Positions 1 to 9,014 of a DNA stretch of 64,000 nucleotides are shown piece by piece. Source of the DNA: an uncultured Cohaesibacter sp. (GTDB taxonomy: Bacteria > Pseudomonadota > Alphaproteobacteria > Rhizobiales > Cohaesibacteraceae); the NCBI RefSeq assembly GCF_963677725.1, contig NZ_OY782507.1, forward strand, positions 682,001-746,000, in the 5' to 3' direction. Position 1 is the first letter of the stretch. Each line of letters begins with the position of its first letter. The translations under genes were made by a program, and so were the position numbers. The notes beneath the pieces were generated by a model, which was given only the letters and a program-made list of their open reading frames with translations, did not search any database and was not told the origin of the DNA.

Positions 1-1338
1 GCTGTGCCAATGCTGTTGTTGACGGCCGGCGCAATCTCGACACTCTGGGCAGATCCTGTTCATTCCTTGCTCTGGGTTCTGGCGGCGTTGCTGGTGCACA
101 GGATCATGTATCTGCTGGCGCGCCGGTTTGAACAACAACCGGCCGACGAAGTGGATCTGGCAAGTTGGAATAAGCGGTTTCTGGTCTGGGAAGCCGTGTC
201 CGGGATCGTTTGGGCCAGTATTTTGGTCTTGCCCACAACCAAAGACCCTGCCTATCTGGCAGAATATCACTTCGCCATCATGCTGGTCGTGGTCGCCATG
301 ACGACCATGTTGTCCTTCTCCATTCCCGCTGCGGTGTGGGTGGGTGCCTTGCCAATTTCGACCATCATCGTCTTCGAGGCATCGATCAATGTGGAGATGA
401 TTGACACGACCCTTTCGTTGATGTCGATCGGGGCCATGCTCTTCTTTCTCAGCCTGTCCAAGCGGCTTTATTCTTCGACGCTGGCGATGCTGAACTTCCG
501 AATGGAGAAAGATTTCCTGATCTCCGAATTGGAGCAGGCCAAGGCAGTGAGTGATGAATCAAGGCGTCAGGCAGAGGAAGCCAACACTGCCAAGAGCCGT
601 TTCCTTGCGACCATGAGCCACGAATTGCGCACGCCGCTGAACGCGATCCTCGGCTTTTCAGAAATCATGCAAAATGAGGTTCTGGGGCCATTGCCCAATG
701 AGAAATACAAGGAATATGTCGGCGACATTCATTCCTCAGGATCCCATTTGCTCAATCTGATCAACGAAATCCTCGATTTGTCACGCATTGAAGCGGGGCG
801 CTACAAACTCAATGAAGAAGCCGTGACGCTGGCTTATGTCGCTGAAGATTGCGAGAATCTGCTCCGTCTGCGGGCCCGCGCGAAAGACATTACTATCAAG
901 CTCGACATTCAGAATAGCCTGCCGAAGGTTTGGGCTGACGAACGGGCGATCCGCCAGATCACGCTTAATCTTCTGACGAATGCGGTGAAATTCACACCGA
1001 AAGGTGGGACCATCATCCTCTCCGTTCACAAAACCGAAGAAGGTGGCCAGTATATTGCTGTCGAAGACAATGGTCCGGGCATTCCCGAGGCGGAAATTTC
1101 AACTGTTCTGAGCGCTTTTGGCCAAGGGTCTGCCGCAATCCAGAGCGCAGAAGAAGGATCAGGCCTTGGCCTTTCCATCGTTCAGGCGTTGGTTGAAATG
1201 CATGATGGCAGCTTTGACCTGCAATCCGTTTTGCGCAAAGGCACCAAAGTGACGGCAACTTTCCCACCGACCCGCGTCATGGATGTCACGCCGTCAAAAA
1301 CCAAGCGCCCTCGTATTCAACTAAAGCGCACAGGCTAG
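1..1338 (+). CDS. Membrane-bound sensor histidine kinase (5' end cut)
   Basis: Class I histidine kinase. The first ~160 residues hold about five hydrophobic segments, followed by a short coiled linker (near residues 170-198), a HisKA dimerisation domain with the phospho-acceptor His at about residue 206 in the motif SHELRTPLNAI, and a HATPase_c domain with N-box (LNLLTNAVKFT), G1 (VEDNGPGIP) and a late GLGLS-type box. The frame is open to the left edge of the window, and the only start seen (GTG at base 4) lies at the boundary, so the true N-terminus probably lies upstream. No receiver or PAS domain is present and no response regulator is adjacent. A bidirectional terminator follows. The ligand cannot be inferred. 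Confidence 0.9.
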   Translation, partial: AVPMLLLTAGAISTLWADPVHSLLWVLAALLVHRIMYLLARRFEQQPADEVDLASWNKRFLVWEAVSGIVWASILVLPTTKDPAYLAEYHFAIMLVVVAMTTMLSFSIPAAVWVGALPISTIIVFEASINVEMIDTTLSLMSIGAMLFFLSLSKRLYSSTLAMLNFRMEKDFLISELEQAKAVSDESRRQAEEANTAKSRFLATMSHELRTPLNAILGFSEIMQNEVLGPLPNEKYKEYVGDIHSSGSHLLNLINEILDLSRIEAGRYKLNEEAVTLAYVAEDCENLLRLRARAKDITIKLDIQNSLPKVWADERAIRQITLNLLTNAVKFTPKGGTIILSVHKTEEGGQYIAVEDNGPGIPEAEISTVLSAFGQGSAAIQSAEEGSGLGLSIVQALVEMHDGSFDLQSVLRKGTKVTATFPPTRVMDVTPSKTKRPRIQLKRTG

Positions 1339-1376
1339 GATTGGCAGCGTCCAAGCTCCAAACAGGTTTGCATATG

Positions 1377-1404
1377 AAAAAGCCGGGTCATTGCCCGGCT
1401 TTTT
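1377..1404. terminator. Bidirectional intrinsic terminator between the kinase gene and cobT
   Basis: A perfect 7-bp G+C-rich stem (AGCCGGG / CCCGGCT) with a 6-nt loop is preceded by a run of A and followed by a run of T. It can therefore terminate transcription from both converging genes. Confidence 0.85.
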
Positions 1405-1439
1405 CATTGTGATGAATGGGCGCGAAGCGCTGCACCAAA

Positions 1440-2471
1440 TCAGACAGGCTCTGGTGCCTCTACGCCGGTCTGGTCAAAGGTCGCCATGCCGGTATGCAAG
1501 TTACAGGCGGTCTTGACGATATTGGCCGCAATGGCAGCACCGGTGCCCTCACCCAGACGCAAGCCAAGATCGAACAGTGCAGTCTTGCCCATCATGTTCA
1601 AGGCATTTCGGTGTGCGCCTTCCGCAGAGGCGTGGGAGAAGATGCAGTGATCAAGGGCAGTAGGATCAAGCTTGTAGAGCACCGCAACAGCTGCAGTGGT
1701 GTTGAAGCCATCAACGATCACCGGGATATTCTGGTAGCGCGCCGCAATCACGGCACCAACCATGGCAGCAAATTCGCGACCACCCAGGCGGCGCAGCACT
1801 TCGAGAGGCTTGTCGAGATAGTCTTTATGGGTTTCTAGCGCCTTATCGACCGCATCGATTTTGCGCTGGACACCTTCATTGTCGACACCTGACCCACGGC
1901 CAACCCAGTCTTCCCCGGTGCCGCCAAACAGACCCGCAAACAGGGCAGCAGAAATGGTGGTGTTGCCGATGCCCATTTCCCCAAGGCAGATGAGATCCGG
2001 GCCGCCAGCAGCTGCTTCCATGCCATAGGCGATGGTGGCTGCGCAGTCCTTCTCGCTGAGCGCAGGCTCAACCGTGATGTCGCCCGAAGGATGCTCAAGC
2101 GCCAGATCATAAACTTTGAGGCCGATGTCGTTTGTCAGGCAAATCTGGTTGATGCCAGCACCACCAGATGAGAAAGCCTGCACCATCAGCTGGTTCAGTT
2201 CGACCGGAAAAGCGGAGACATTGTGTTTGTTGACACCATGATTGCCGGCAAACACAGCGACGAGCGGACGATTGATGGCTGGCTCTGGATTGCGCTGCCA
2301 AACAGCGGTCCATTCAGCCAATTCTTCCAGACGGCCCAATGCACCAAGCGGCTTTGTCAGAATGTCATTGCGCGCACGCACCTTCTCACGCACATCTTCG
2401 TCGGCCGGTGGCATTTTCTGTACAAGGTCGAGGATATCGTCAAATGGAAGTCCTGAAGCGGAAGCCGTCAT
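1440..2471 (-). CDS. cobT: Nicotinate-nucleotide--dimethylbenzimidazole phosphoribosyltransferase
   Basis: Transfers the phosphoribosyl group of nicotinate mononucleotide to dimethylbenzimidazole, giving alpha-ribazole phosphate for the lower ligand of cobalamin. At 343 residues the length is typical of CobT. The C-terminal motif LGEGTGAA carries the Glu (about residue 308) that corresponds to the catalytic base of the family. The start at 2471 is chosen because AAAGGTGAACTT lies just before the ATG. An upstream in-frame extension exists but has no such site and no family-like sequence. The gene is divergent from cobS across 242 bp, so the two late cobalamin steps form a divergent pair. No clear cobalamin riboswitch was recognised between them. 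Confidence 0.95.
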   Translation of the reverse strand: MTASASGLPFDDILDLVQKMPPADEDVREKVRARNDILTKPLGALGRLEELAEWTAVWQRNPEPAINRPLVAVFAGNHGVNKHNVSAFPVELNQLMVQAFSSGGAGINQICLTNDIGLKVYDLALEHPSGDITVEPALSEKDCAATIAYGMEAAAGGPDLICLGEMGIGNTTISAALFAGLFGGTGEDWVGRGSGVDNEGVQRKIDAVDKALETHKDYLDKPLEVLRRLGGREFAAMVGAVIAARYQNIPVIVDGFNTTAAVAVLYKLDPTALDHCIFSHASAEGAHRNALNMMGKTALFDLGLRLGEGTGAAIAANIVKTACNLHTGMATFDQTGVEAPEPV

Positions 2472-2713
2472 AAGTTCACCTTTTTGGCCGCAAAGGGGTC
2501 GCCATGCACAGCGACCTTTGGCACTACTTGATTTGTGATGACAAAATTTGGTCTTTTGATTACAGCGTTCGTCATCGACAACATTGTTGGGAGCTGTTGC
2601 CACGCCGAAGCCAAAGCTATGCGCCTTTCTCAAAAGCTACGCCGAAGATATACTGATAAGAACCATCTGGGGCAACTGGACAAAAGCCCCTTCTTTATGA
2701 AAAGAGGATTGCA

Positions 2714-3580
2714 ATGTCTGACAATGGAACGCCTGAACAGACCGATAAGCTCGATCGCAAAGGCCCTCTTTCGGTTTTGAAGGACTGGCGACAGGATATT
2801 GTCGATTGCATCGCCTTCTTTTCCCGGCTGCCAGTCCCACCGATTCTTGGCAAAGTGTCCCAGGGCATGCCGGACTTGCCGCGCTCGACCCGCGCGTTGC
2901 CATTTGTCGGTCTCTTTCTCGCGCTCGTTGCGATGGTGCCTGCGACCCTGTTTGATGTGCTGGCCTTCACCGCCCCTCTGCCAACCCTGTTGCTGGCGGC
3001 GATGACCATTGCAACGATGGCCATCATCACGGGCGGTTTGCATGAAGATGGTTTCGCCGATGTTGCCGATGGCTTTTGGGGGGGACACACCAAGGAACGC
3101 AAGCTGGAAATTATGAAAGACAGCCGTCTTGGGGCTTATGGCGCCATTGCCTTGGTCTTTTCCCTTTTGTTGCGGGTGTCTATCCTTTCCTATTTGTTCG
3201 AATATTATGGCGTGCAAGTGGGTGGCATCGCCTATCTGGCTTCCTGTGTGGTGTCACGCGTGCCGATCCTTCATGTCTGGTATACCATGCCCCCTGCCCG
3301 CACCAACGGCCTTTCGGCCAGCGTTGGACAGCCCAAATTCCAATCCTATGCCATCGGTGTCGCTCTTGGGGCGGTGACCACTGCCATTTGTATCGTTCCT
3401 TATTTCGGACTGATTTCGGCGCTATCTGCTTTCACCATGGTCGCGCTATCTGCTCTGCTGGTCGTGCGAACAGCGAACAAGCATATTGGTGGCCAGACCG
3501 GGGATGTGCTGGGATCTTCGCAGCAATTGGGAGAGATTGCCTTTGGCGTTGGCTTGCTGCTCTTTGCGTCTGCCGCATAG
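2714..3580 (+). CDS. cobS: Adenosylcobinamide-GDP ribazoletransferase (cobalamin synthase)
   Basis: Integral membrane enzyme joining adenosylcobinamide-GDP to alpha-ribazole (or its phosphate), the last assembly step of cobalamin (also called CobV). The 288 residues carry the family hallmark near residues 105-145: the acidic HEDGFADVADGFWGG followed by KDSRLGAYG. Several hydrophobic segments follow to the C-terminus. AGAGGA lies ahead of the ATG. The substrate alpha-ribazole phosphate is made by the divergent neighbour cobT. Confidence 0.95.
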   Translation: MSDNGTPEQTDKLDRKGPLSVLKDWRQDIVDCIAFFSRLPVPPILGKVSQGMPDLPRSTRALPFVGLFLALVAMVPATLFDVLAFTAPLPTLLLAAMTIATMAIITGGLHEDGFADVADGFWGGHTKERKLEIMKDSRLGAYGAIALVFSLLLRVSILSYLFEYYGVQVGGIAYLASCVVSRVPILHVWYTMPPARTNGLSASVGQPKFQSYAIGVALGAVTTAICIVPYFGLISALSAFTMVALSALLVVRTANKHIGGQTGDVLGSSQQLGEIAFGVGLLLFASAA

Positions 3581-3786
3581 CAGCCACATCAATTAAGCGC
3601 ATGTCAGGAAAACGTTTTAAAAACAGCATCTTCCGGGAATGTTAGACATCTTGCCACAGGTAAGTTACTGACTCTTATCCAGAACCTCGCCTTGTGACCC
3701 AATTGACGTATACGTTCGATAAGGCGTAAGTTTGTGTTGCAGCAAATCAGTTTAACGTTGCAAAGTGCTGCTGATGGAGCATCAAG

Positions 3787-3984
3787 ATGGTCATCAAATC
3801 CCCGTGCATAAAAGTATGTACCATAGAGAGGCGGAGTGGCCTTTGCTATGGCTGCGCGCGCAGCATGGAAGAAATCCGTGAATGGGGCCGCATGACTGAC
3901 GAACAACGCGATCAAGTGCAATCCGAAATAGAAGAGCGCCTGTTGGTGCATTTCGGTGTCAGCCGCGTTCGCAAGTCGTCGTAG
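3787..3984 (+). CDS. DUF1289 domain-containing small Cys-rich protein
   Basis: A 65-residue protein matching the DUF1289 (YdhL-like) pattern: SPCIKVC near the N-terminus, then GLCYGCARSMEEI and a W-x-x-M-T-x-x-E/Q-R segment. The four conserved Cys suggest metal or Fe-S binding, but no function is established for the family. It stands alone, after a 206-bp gap in which no gene is seen. Confidence 0.88.
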   Translation: MVIKSPCIKVCTIERRSGLCYGCARSMEEIREWGRMTDEQRDQVQSEIEERLLVHFGVSRVRKSS

Positions 3985-4167
3985 GTCGTCTCACTGCGTC
4001 CTCTTTTATTCGTTTTCTCCTCGCCTCCCCCTATTTAAGCTGCCCTTTTCCCCTTTCTGCGCCAACAGACGGACTTCCTGACCGGCAGGCCTTTGACTTG
4101 TCGCATTTGCAACCCATATCTGCGGTATGCCATGGAATCCGGTCAATGCGATAAGGGAGAATGCGCG

Positions 4168-4848
4168 ATGTTTTATGTCCTTCTCGGGATTATAGCGACA
4201 GCGGTCGCGCTGCTGATGTTTAACCACAGCGAGGGAGAGCTGTTTGGCTATCCACTTGAAATCGTGGCCAGCGCCACCCTTTCCGGCTCACTTCTACTCT
4301 ATCTGCTGTCCGGACGGTTTGACCGCACAAGCGCTCTTCAAAGCCTCAAGCAGGCATCCATCTGGCTATTGATCGGGTTTGGCCTCGTCCTTGCCTATAG
4401 CTTCAAGGACGACGCCAAAATGCTCGCGGATCGGGTTAAGAGCGAATTGGTACCGGGCGTCGCTGTGGTTTCAGACAGCGGTGACGTCAGTTTTCGGCGA
4501 ACTGATAACGGGCATTTCAGAGTGCTGGCTTCGGTCAATGGCGAAACATTCCCGATGATCGTCGATACCGGTGCCAGCGCTGTGGTTCTGACTTATGAGG
4601 ATGCGAAAAAGGCCGGACTGCCGGTGGAGGAACTGCGCTTTACATCTCCCGTCAACACCGCCAACGGACAGACACATGCAGCGCAGATCTGGCTCAATGA
4701 CATCATTGTTGGTGGGATCTCGGAAAAGCGCGTGCCTGCCATGGTGGCTCAGAAAGGCGATCTGTTTCAGAGCCTTTTGGGCATGACCTATCTGGACCGC
4801 CTGAACAGCTGGTCCGTTCAGGGCGATCGATTGACGATGCGCCCCTAG
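4168..4848 (+). CDS. Membrane-anchored retropepsin-like aspartic protease (TIGR02281-type)
   Basis: The 226-residue protein has two to three hydrophobic segments in its first ~80 residues, then a single-copy retropepsin-like fold with the active-site motif VDTGAS (Asp at about residue 133) and a downstream LLGMTYL segment typical of clan AA. As in retroviral proteases, only one DTG motif is present, so a homodimer is expected. The domain should lie on the periplasmic side. The start at 4168 follows an AAGGGAG ribosome binding site, and an earlier in-frame start lacks one. Substrates of this family are unknown. Confidence 0.88.
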   Translation: MFYVLLGIIATAVALLMFNHSEGELFGYPLEIVASATLSGSLLLYLLSGRFDRTSALQSLKQASIWLLIGFGLVLAYSFKDDAKMLADRVKSELVPGVAVVSDSGDVSFRRTDNGHFRVLASVNGETFPMIVDTGASAVVLTYEDAKKAGLPVEELRFTSPVNTANGQTHAAQIWLNDIIVGGISEKRVPAMVAQKGDLFQSLLGMTYLDRLNSWSVQGDRLTMRP

Positions 4849-4857
4849 TCTACCCAT

Positions 4858-5688
4858 TTAGCTTCCGTTGAGCGCCATGAAAAAGCGAATGGCGACAATG
4901 ATCAGAAACAGGCCAAAGACGCGTGACAGGGTTTTCTTTGGCAAGGCGTGGGCGATCTTCACGCCCAATGGCGCGATCAAAATCGTAATGGGGATGATCA
5001 GGCAGACAGCCAGCAGATTGACGAATCCGATGGAAAAATCTGGCAGACCGGCCTTACCCCAACCGGCGATCATGTAACCAATGGCGCCCGGAATGGAGAT
5101 CAGCACCCCCACACCAGAGCTGGTGGCGACTGCCTGATGGATTGGGCGGTTATAAAGGGTCATGAACGTATTGTTCATCACGCCGCCGCCAATGCCCATG
5201 AGGGACGAGAAAAAGCCGATAACCATCCCGGCAATGGACCGGCCCGTAATACCCGGTAGATCATCCGCCAGCCGCCAGCTCTCTTTGCCAAACAACATTT
5301 TGAAGGCAACGGCAAGGGCAATCACCGCAAACACCGCTTTGAGGCCATTTGCTGAAATGAAGGCAGCCAGCAATGCGCCGATCAGAACGCCAAGGGGCAC
5401 GAAAATCATATAGTTGCGCAGCAATTCCTCATCGACGGCTCCCCGTTTCTTGTGCGAGAAGTAGGAACGCAAGGAGGTCGGTACAATCACCGCCAATGAG
5501 GTCCCGACCGAAAGGTGCATGCGCACCGCTTCGTCGACCTCAAGGATGCCGAGAAACTGATAGAGCACCGGCACGAGTACGGCACCGCCCCCAATGCCGA
5601 AAATACCTGCCAACAATCCTGCCACGGCCCCTGCCCCCATCAAGGCGATAGCAAGCGTTACGAGTGTCGGATCGAGTGATTGCAACAT
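4858..5688 (-). CDS. TauE/SafE-family sulfite/organosulfonate exporter-like permease
   Basis: A 276-residue membrane protein of the TauE/SafE family, with about eight hydrophobic segments and two related Gly-rich halves (GIFGIGGGAVLVPVL near residue 30 and SLMGIGGGVMNNTF near residue 160), the family's repeat signature. Members move sulfite, sulfoacetate or other organosulfur anions, but no sulfur gene adjoins it here, so the substrate is open. It converges on the protease gene, with 9 bp between the stops. Confidence 0.9.
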   Translation of the reverse strand: MLQSLDPTLVTLAIALMGAGAVAGLLAGIFGIGGGAVLVPVLYQFLGILEVDEAVRMHLSVGTSLAVIVPTSLRSYFSHKKRGAVDEELLRNYMIFVPLGVLIGALLAAFISANGLKAVFAVIALAVAFKMLFGKESWRLADDLPGITGRSIAGMVIGFFSSLMGIGGGVMNNTFMTLYNRPIHQAVATSSGVGVLISIPGAIGYMIAGWGKAGLPDFSIGFVNLLAVCLIIPITILIAPLGVKIAHALPKKTLSRVFGLFLIIVAIRFFMALNGS

Positions 5689-5849
5689 AGGACGTCTTCC
5701 CTTCGCTTATCTTTCTGCTTTGTCGGATCGACCAACCCGGAACCCGCGGCTTTCTTGTCGTGCGCTGTCAGTTTTGGACAGGAAAGGCCGTGCGGTCAAG
5801 GCCGGATTGCCCGGCATACAACGATGCTTTGTGCTAACAGGCAGGCGTG

Positions 5850-6827
5850 TCAGCGCACCTCGGCCAAGGCATCGAGCAGAACTTGCGAAGTGGCGTCCGG
5901 TTTGACGCTTTCAATGGTCAGGATCTGCCGCCAACGGCGCGCGCCGGGACGCCCGGAAAAAAGACCCAGCATATGGCGCACCACCTGATTGACCCGGCCA
6001 CCATTGGCAACGTGCGCATCAATATAAGGCACCATCGCTTCCACAGCAGCAAACAGATCGGTCGGCTCGGCCGCATTGAACAGACGCCAGTCCACCTCGG
6101 CCAGCAAAGCGGGGGTGTGATAAGCAGCGCGGCCCAGCATGACGCCATCAAGCTGCCTGAAATGTCGTTCGGCCTCTTCAATGGTCTGAAGGCCACCATT
6201 AAGGGCGATATGAACGGCTGGCAGGCGCTGCTTCAACCGATGGACGCGCTCATAATTCAGCGGAGGTATGTCGCGGTTTTCCTTCGGGCTCAGCCCTTGC
6301 AACCACGCTTTACGGGCATGAATGGTGAAACCGTCAGCCCCCGCGGCCAAGGTCATATCGACCAGACGGTCAAGCGCTTCTTCCTCATCCTGCTCATCAA
6401 CGCCAATCCGGCATTTGACGGTGACCGGCAGATCGGTCGCCTTCTTCATTGCTTCGATGCAACGCGCGACGAGGTCAGGCTCTTCCATCAAACAAGCCCC
6501 GAACCGTCCCGACTGAACCCGATCAGAGGGGCAGCCGACATTGAGATTGACCTCGTCATAGCCCCAATCGGTGCAGATGCGGGTGGCTTCGGCCAGCTCC
6601 ATGGGATCCGAGCCGCCCAACTGCACGGCAACAGGATGTTCTTGGTCGTCAAAACCAAGCAAGCGCGCGCGATCTCCATGAATAACAGCAGGCGTCGTCA
6701 CCATTTCGGTATAAAGCAGGGCAGATTTCGACAATTGCCGATGGAAATAACGGCAATGGCGATCCGTCCACTCCATCATGGGTGCCACAGAGAAGACCTT
6801 GGTCATTGTTTCATATTGTTTTTTCAT
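5850..6827 (-). CDS. dusA: tRNA-dihydrouridine synthase A
   Basis: FMN-dependent reductase making dihydrouridine at positions 20/20a of tRNA. APMMEWTDRHCR at the N-terminus, the NLNVGCPSDRVQSGRFG segment with the catalytic Cys, and TVKCRIG are all DusA hallmarks. The start at 6827 (about 325 residues) is preferred because the family begins a few residues before APMMEWTD. A longer reading from 6896 exists and may be a by-product of an integrated element at the 5' end. The start region abuts an integrase remnant and short repeats, which fits the known use of dusA as an integration site. Confidence 0.94.
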   Translation of the reverse strand: MKKQYETMTKVFSVAPMMEWTDRHCRYFHRQLSKSALLYTEMVTTPAVIHGDRARLLGFDDQEHPVAVQLGGSDPMELAEATRICTDWGYDEVNLNVGCPSDRVQSGRFGACLMEEPDLVARCIEAMKKATDLPVTVKCRIGVDEQDEEEALDRLVDMTLAAGADGFTIHARKAWLQGLSPKENRDIPPLNYERVHRLKQRLPAVHIALNGGLQTIEEAERHFRQLDGVMLGRAAYHTPALLAEVDWRLFNAAEPTDLFAAVEAMVPYIDAHVANGGRVNQVVRHMLGLFSGRPGARRWRQILTIESVKPDATSQVLLDALAEVR

Positions 6828-6882
6828 ATTTTCCAATGACTTGCATAGCCCTTTTTGTTGAAAATCTCGATGTGATTTGATG

Positions 6883-6916
6883 CGATTTCTGCTCATTTCA
6901 AGCGATTTTTGCTCAT
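6883..6916. repeat. Tandem 15-bp near-repeat at the dusA 5' flank
   Basis: GCGATTTCTGCTCAT is followed 4 bp later by GCGATTTTTGCTCAT (one mismatch). The pair overlaps the possible upstream start region of dusA and directly precedes the four GTTGTACC-type repeats, so it may belong to an old attachment or integrase-control region. Confidence 0.6.
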
Positions 6917-6988
6917 GTTGTACCGCTATGTTGTACCAGCCAACTCGATGTTGTACCGTTTTGACGGCATTGAAAAGGATGTTGTACC
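6915..6988. repeat. Four direct copies of ATGTTGTACC before the integrase remnant
   Basis: Exact 10-bp copies start at 6915, 6928, 6948 and 6979, the last ending directly before the ATG of the integrase remnant. Iteron-like repeats of this kind could bind an excisionase or repressor or be integrase arm sites. The function is inferred. Confidence 0.8.
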
Positions 6989-7183
6989 ATGGGCACCATA
7001 TCGGAACGAAAACGCAAAAACGGGACCACCGCTTTTCTGGCGCAGATCGTCATAAAGCGAGATGGCAAAATTGTCCACCGGGAGAACAAAACACATTCAA
7101 GCATAGTTGATAGATATGCCTCGACAGCTTCAACCCTGCCCTTTTTCTGCACCGATAGAAAAGCCGCCAGACGCGGGATCTGA
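6989..7183 (+). pseudogene. N-terminal remnant of a tyrosine recombinase (dusA-type integrase)
   Basis: Reads MGTISERKRKNGTTAFLAQI and then a Lys-rich beta-strand stretch (residues 1-36), which matches the arm-type DNA-binding start of alphaproteobacterial phage/island integrases. After about residue 37 the similarity ends, and the frame stops at 64 codons with no core-binding or catalytic domain. It lies 160 bp from the dusA start and points away from dusA. Tyrosine recombinases that insert in the 5' end of dusA are known, so this is most simply the stub left when such an element was lost. Confidence 0.72.
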
Positions 7184-7210
7184 CGACTGTTTCATGTCTG
7201 AAGAAACGGG

Positions 7211-8803
7211 TCACTCCTCTTCCAACGCCCGTTTGATCTTGCGTGCGAGAGCGCGACGGGATCTCTCGTCTGCCAATTGCTCAAAGGCTTCTTTCAGATC
7301 GATTTGCAACTCGGCAAATTCGTTATGAGCATCCCAACCAGCCATGTCGGACTTTTTCAGACGATGTTTGACATTATCAAAGAAGTCAGGCCGTCCTGCG
7401 CGCGACAGACGCACTTCATCATCTATGGTTGGGATTGATATCAGGGTTTCGTTCATACCATCAGCAACCAGGGCTGCTTTCAATGCCTCTGATGCTTCCT
7501 GTTCTCCATGACACAGATAGAGGCCATGGCGGATGGGTTTGCGGTCGCGGATCCAGTCGATCAGTTCACTCTCATCCGCATGACCAGAATAGGTTTCGAT
7601 TTGGCGTACCTTGCCGCGGATATGAATTTCCTCGCCCTGAATACGCACTTTGCGCGCGCCTCTCATCAGGAGGCGACCAAGGGATCCCTCCGCCTGATAG
7701 CCGACCAAGAGCAAAGTCGTATTGGTGCGCCACATGTGATTTTTGATGTGATGGCGGATGCGCCCTGCATCGCACATGCCGCTCCCCGCCATGATGATGG
7801 CACCGGATTTGATGCGGTTGATGGCCTTGCTTTCCTCGACGCTTTCGGTGAAGCGGATATGCTCGGTATTGATGTCATCCAGATGATCGGCCACATCTTC
7901 CAGAGAGGCGGCATGCTTCTTGAAGACCTCAGTGGCCTTGATGGCCAGAGGACTGTCCAGAAAGATTGGCACATTGCGGAGCTCTCCGCGCTGCTGGAGG
8001 ATGAGGATATCGGCCAACAGCTCCTGCGTGCGCTCCACCGCAAAGGACGGGATCAACAGCAACCCCTCGCCTGACAGCGCCTGTTTGATTTCATCAAGCA
8101 GAATCTGCCGCTTTTCCTCCGACGTGACAACGGGTCGGGTGCGACCGCCATAGGTGCTCTCGCTGATCACGTAATCATAGTCACTGGCAGCTTCCGGATC
8201 CGGGTGGAACAGCTTATGATTGGGTCCCAGATCCCCCGACCAGAGCAAGCGCAGGCTTTGCTCGTCGGGCTTGTCGCTCGGCACCTCGATTTCGATTGAT
8301 GCAGATCCCAGAATATGGCCGGCATTCCAGTATTTTACCCGAATGCCCCCAATATCGATCCATTGCTCATAGGCTATGGGCTCGAAATATTGCTGGCATA
8401 GTTCCGCGTCTTTCTGGCTATAGATCGGCTCGACCTGCGGCTTGCCACGGCGTGCGTTGCGGCGGTTGAGATTCCTCACATCCATTTCCTGAATGTGGCC
8501 GCTGTCCGGCAGCATGGCGCTCAGCAGATCCTGCGTGGCTGCCGTCATATAGGTTTTGCCGCGAAAGCCATGTTTATAGAGCTTGGGCAACAGGCCTGAA
8601 TGATCAATGTGGGCGTGGGTCAGGAGCGCAAAATCAATGCTCGCAGGATCGAACGGAAAGTCCCCATAATTGAGCGCCTTGATCGTTTTCGTGCCCTGGA
8701 AGAGGCCACAATCGACGACAAAGCGATGCCCCGCGGTTTGAACCAGATAGCAGGATCCGGTGACCGTGCCAGAGGCTCCACAGAATTTGAGTGTCACGTC
8801 CAT
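7211..8803 (-). CDS. MBL-fold beta-CASP ribonuclease (Ysh1/CPSF73-like)
   Basis: A 530-residue metallo-beta-lactamase-fold RNase. The metal motif THAHIDHSG is near residue 55, and the beta-CASP region carries SFAVERTQE and GSGMCDAGRIRHH, followed by an RMMBL segment with SGHAD. Members process or degrade RNA in the cytoplasm. In bacteria this class (YSH1 COG1236) is poorly characterised. The start at 8803 follows GGGGGAAGCA, and longer readings lack support. It is the only intact gene between the dusA integrase remnant and the LOG gene and has no obvious operon partner. Confidence 0.93.
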   Translation of the reverse strand: MDVTLKFCGASGTVTGSCYLVQTAGHRFVVDCGLFQGTKTIKALNYGDFPFDPASIDFALLTHAHIDHSGLLPKLYKHGFRGKTYMTAATQDLLSAMLPDSGHIQEMDVRNLNRRNARRGKPQVEPIYSQKDAELCQQYFEPIAYEQWIDIGGIRVKYWNAGHILGSASIEIEVPSDKPDEQSLRLLWSGDLGPNHKLFHPDPEAASDYDYVISESTYGGRTRPVVTSEEKRQILLDEIKQALSGEGLLLIPSFAVERTQELLADILILQQRGELRNVPIFLDSPLAIKATEVFKKHAASLEDVADHLDDINTEHIRFTESVEESKAINRIKSGAIIMAGSGMCDAGRIRHHIKNHMWRTNTTLLLVGYQAEGSLGRLLMRGARKVRIQGEEIHIRGKVRQIETYSGHADESELIDWIRDRKPIRHGLYLCHGEQEASEALKAALVADGMNETLISIPTIDDEVRLSRAGRPDFFDNVKHRLKKSDMAGWDAHNEFAELQIDLKEAFEQLADERSRRALARKIKRALEEE

Positions 8804-9014
8804 TGCTTCCCCCTTCATTTCACTGTCTTCACATCCTGATTTTTCCACAAATCAGCAGAAATTCAACAAACTTATGAAACATTTACGGAAATTCAGAGAA
8901 GAAGCGGCAAACTGGTCCCTCAAGGTCGACGACCCAATGGCAGTTGGGATATCGACCTAAACTCTTTGCACTTTGTATGCTGGTTCCTTTCTATGGGAAC
9001 GGTTACCTGCAGAA

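Noticed and set aside
2472-2713. Cobalamin riboswitch between cobT and cobS
   Set aside because: No B12-box-like core or convincing stem set could be found by eye in the 242 bp. A covariance-model search would be decisive.
5847-6839. 330-codon open frame on the plus strand
   Set aside because: It is the antisense of dusA, whose protein has clear family motifs. The plus-strand frame has none.
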